Source of the DNA: Betaproteobacteria bacterium UBA6904 | Lineage (GTDB): Bacteria > Pseudomonadota > Gammaproteobacteria > Burkholderiales > SG8-39 | Length of the DNA stretch: 5,028 nt | Reading direction: 5' to 3' | NCBI GenBank assembly: GCA_002451175.1 | Contig: DKBI01000133.1 | Span: forward strand, 2,241 to 7,268 | Shown: positions 4,626 through 5,028 of the stretch, piece by piece | Layout of the letters: every line of letters begins with the position of its first letter | How positions within the stretch are numbered: position 1 is the stretch's first letter | Notes under the pieces: generated by a model | What the model was told of the DNA's origin: nothing | Database searches by the model: none | The model's input: only the letters and a program-made list of their open reading frames with translations | Translations under genes and position numbers: made by a program

Positions 4626-5028
4626 GCCAAGCCGCGCAACTCGCCATCAACTGGGTCGAGCAGGGCCTCGTCCCGGACGCCGTCATCCGCGCGGGCATCC
4701 GGCGCCTGTGCGAGCAGCGGCTGGCGGAAATCGCCGCCGCCGACTGCGAGGCCGCGGGCCTCGCCACGGAAGCGTTCGTCGGCGCCATGGACGCCGCCGA
4801 ACTCGCGCCGGTCCCCCACCTCGCCAATGAGCAGCATTACGAGGTGCCCGCGGCATTCTTCGCCTCCGCGCTCGGGCCGCATCGCAAGTACAGCAGCGCG
4901 TGGTGGCCCGAGGGCACCTCGACCCTGGCGGAAGCGGAAGCCCTGGCGCTGGCCGAGACCTGCTCGCACGCGCGCCTCGCCGACGGTCAAATGATTCTCG
5001 AGCTGGGCTGCGGCTGGGGCTCGCTCAC
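4622..5028 (+). CDS. Cyclopropane-fatty-acyl-phospholipid synthase-like SAM methyltransferase, N-terminal fragment
   Basis: The first 135 codons of a class I SAM-dependent methyltransferase in the cyclopropane-fatty-acid synthase/coclaurine N-methyltransferase-like group are present; the rest is off the right edge. A helical N-terminal lead (about 1-45, with LVPDAVIRAGIRRL) precedes EQHYEVPAAFF (75-85) and RKYSSAWW (93-100), which resemble the HYDVP...F and KYSC.YW region of CFA synthases, and then SAM-binding motif I ELGCGWGSL (127-135). These enzymes add a methylene or methyl group from SAM, typically to unsaturated lipid chains at the membrane. The exact substrate cannot be read from the fragment, and a non-lipid acceptor remains possible. 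It overlaps the LitR/CarH-type gene by four bases, so it is co-transcribed and probably light-induced. Photolyase and CFA-like genes also co-occur in the singlet-oxygen (RpoE-ChrR) regulon of Rhodobacter, which supports a photo-oxidative stress role. Confidence 0.88.
   Translation, partial: MSQAAQLAINWVEQGLVPDAVIRAGIRRLCEQRLAEIAAADCEAAGLATEAFVGAMDAAELAPVPHLANEQHYEVPAAFFASALGPHRKYSSAWWPEGTSTLAEAEALALAETCSHARLADGQMILELGCGWGSL

Noticed and set aside
1..5028. CRISPR arrays, tRNA/rRNA genes, insertion sequences, attachment sites
   Set aside because: No regularly spaced long repeats, no RNA-gene signatures, no transposase or terminal repeats were seen by reading both strands.

Overview
The window is GC-rich throughout except for two AT-richer divergent intergenic gaps. 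Dense coding, short or overlapping junctions and the protein families present suggest a high-GC proteobacterium. A gamma- or betaproteobacterium is the likeliest source, but the assignment is inferred from protein style only. Six genes and one fragment at each end account for nearly every base, and no stretch above 300 bases lacks a gene.

Left part. Bases 1-614 (minus strand) hold the N-terminal third or so of a UvrD/Rep-type superfamily 1 DNA helicase whose C-terminus lies off the left edge. After a 98-base divergent gap comes a small secreted protein of unknown function (713-1120, plus strand). It converges on the operon described next, with only 8 bases between the two stop codons.

Middle part. 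On the minus strand, reading right to left, there is a tightly packed operon: a class I CPD photolyase (phr, 2195-3640), a TspO/MBR-family membrane protein (1701-2195) and a secreted histidine phosphatase (1129-1716). phr and tspO share an ATGATG junction, and tspO overlaps the phosphatase gene by 16 bases.

Right part. Divergent from phr, on the plus strand, is a MerR-type regulator carrying a cobalamin-binding domain with the full LitR/CarH signature (3714-4625). It is coupled by an ATGA overlap to a cyclopropane-fatty-acid-synthase-like SAM methyltransferase (from 4622, cut by the right edge). CarH/LitR proteins are adenosylcobalamin-based light sensors that repress in the dark and release DNA on illumination.

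The likely logic is a light-response island. The B12 photoreceptor sits between two divergent transcription units and probably controls both from the AT-rich gap at 3641-3713. That gap carries a TTGACA -35 element, a TATAC-N6-GTATA dyad and a set of TTGTACA-like direct repeats spaced about 11 bases apart. The outputs would be DNA repair (photolyase), porphyrin or photo-oxidative stress handling (TspO), membrane lipid modification (the methyltransferase) and an unassigned periplasmic phosphatase. The sensor type and its pairing with photolyase are established biology. The phosphatase in this operon and the helically phased operator array are the least expected parts.
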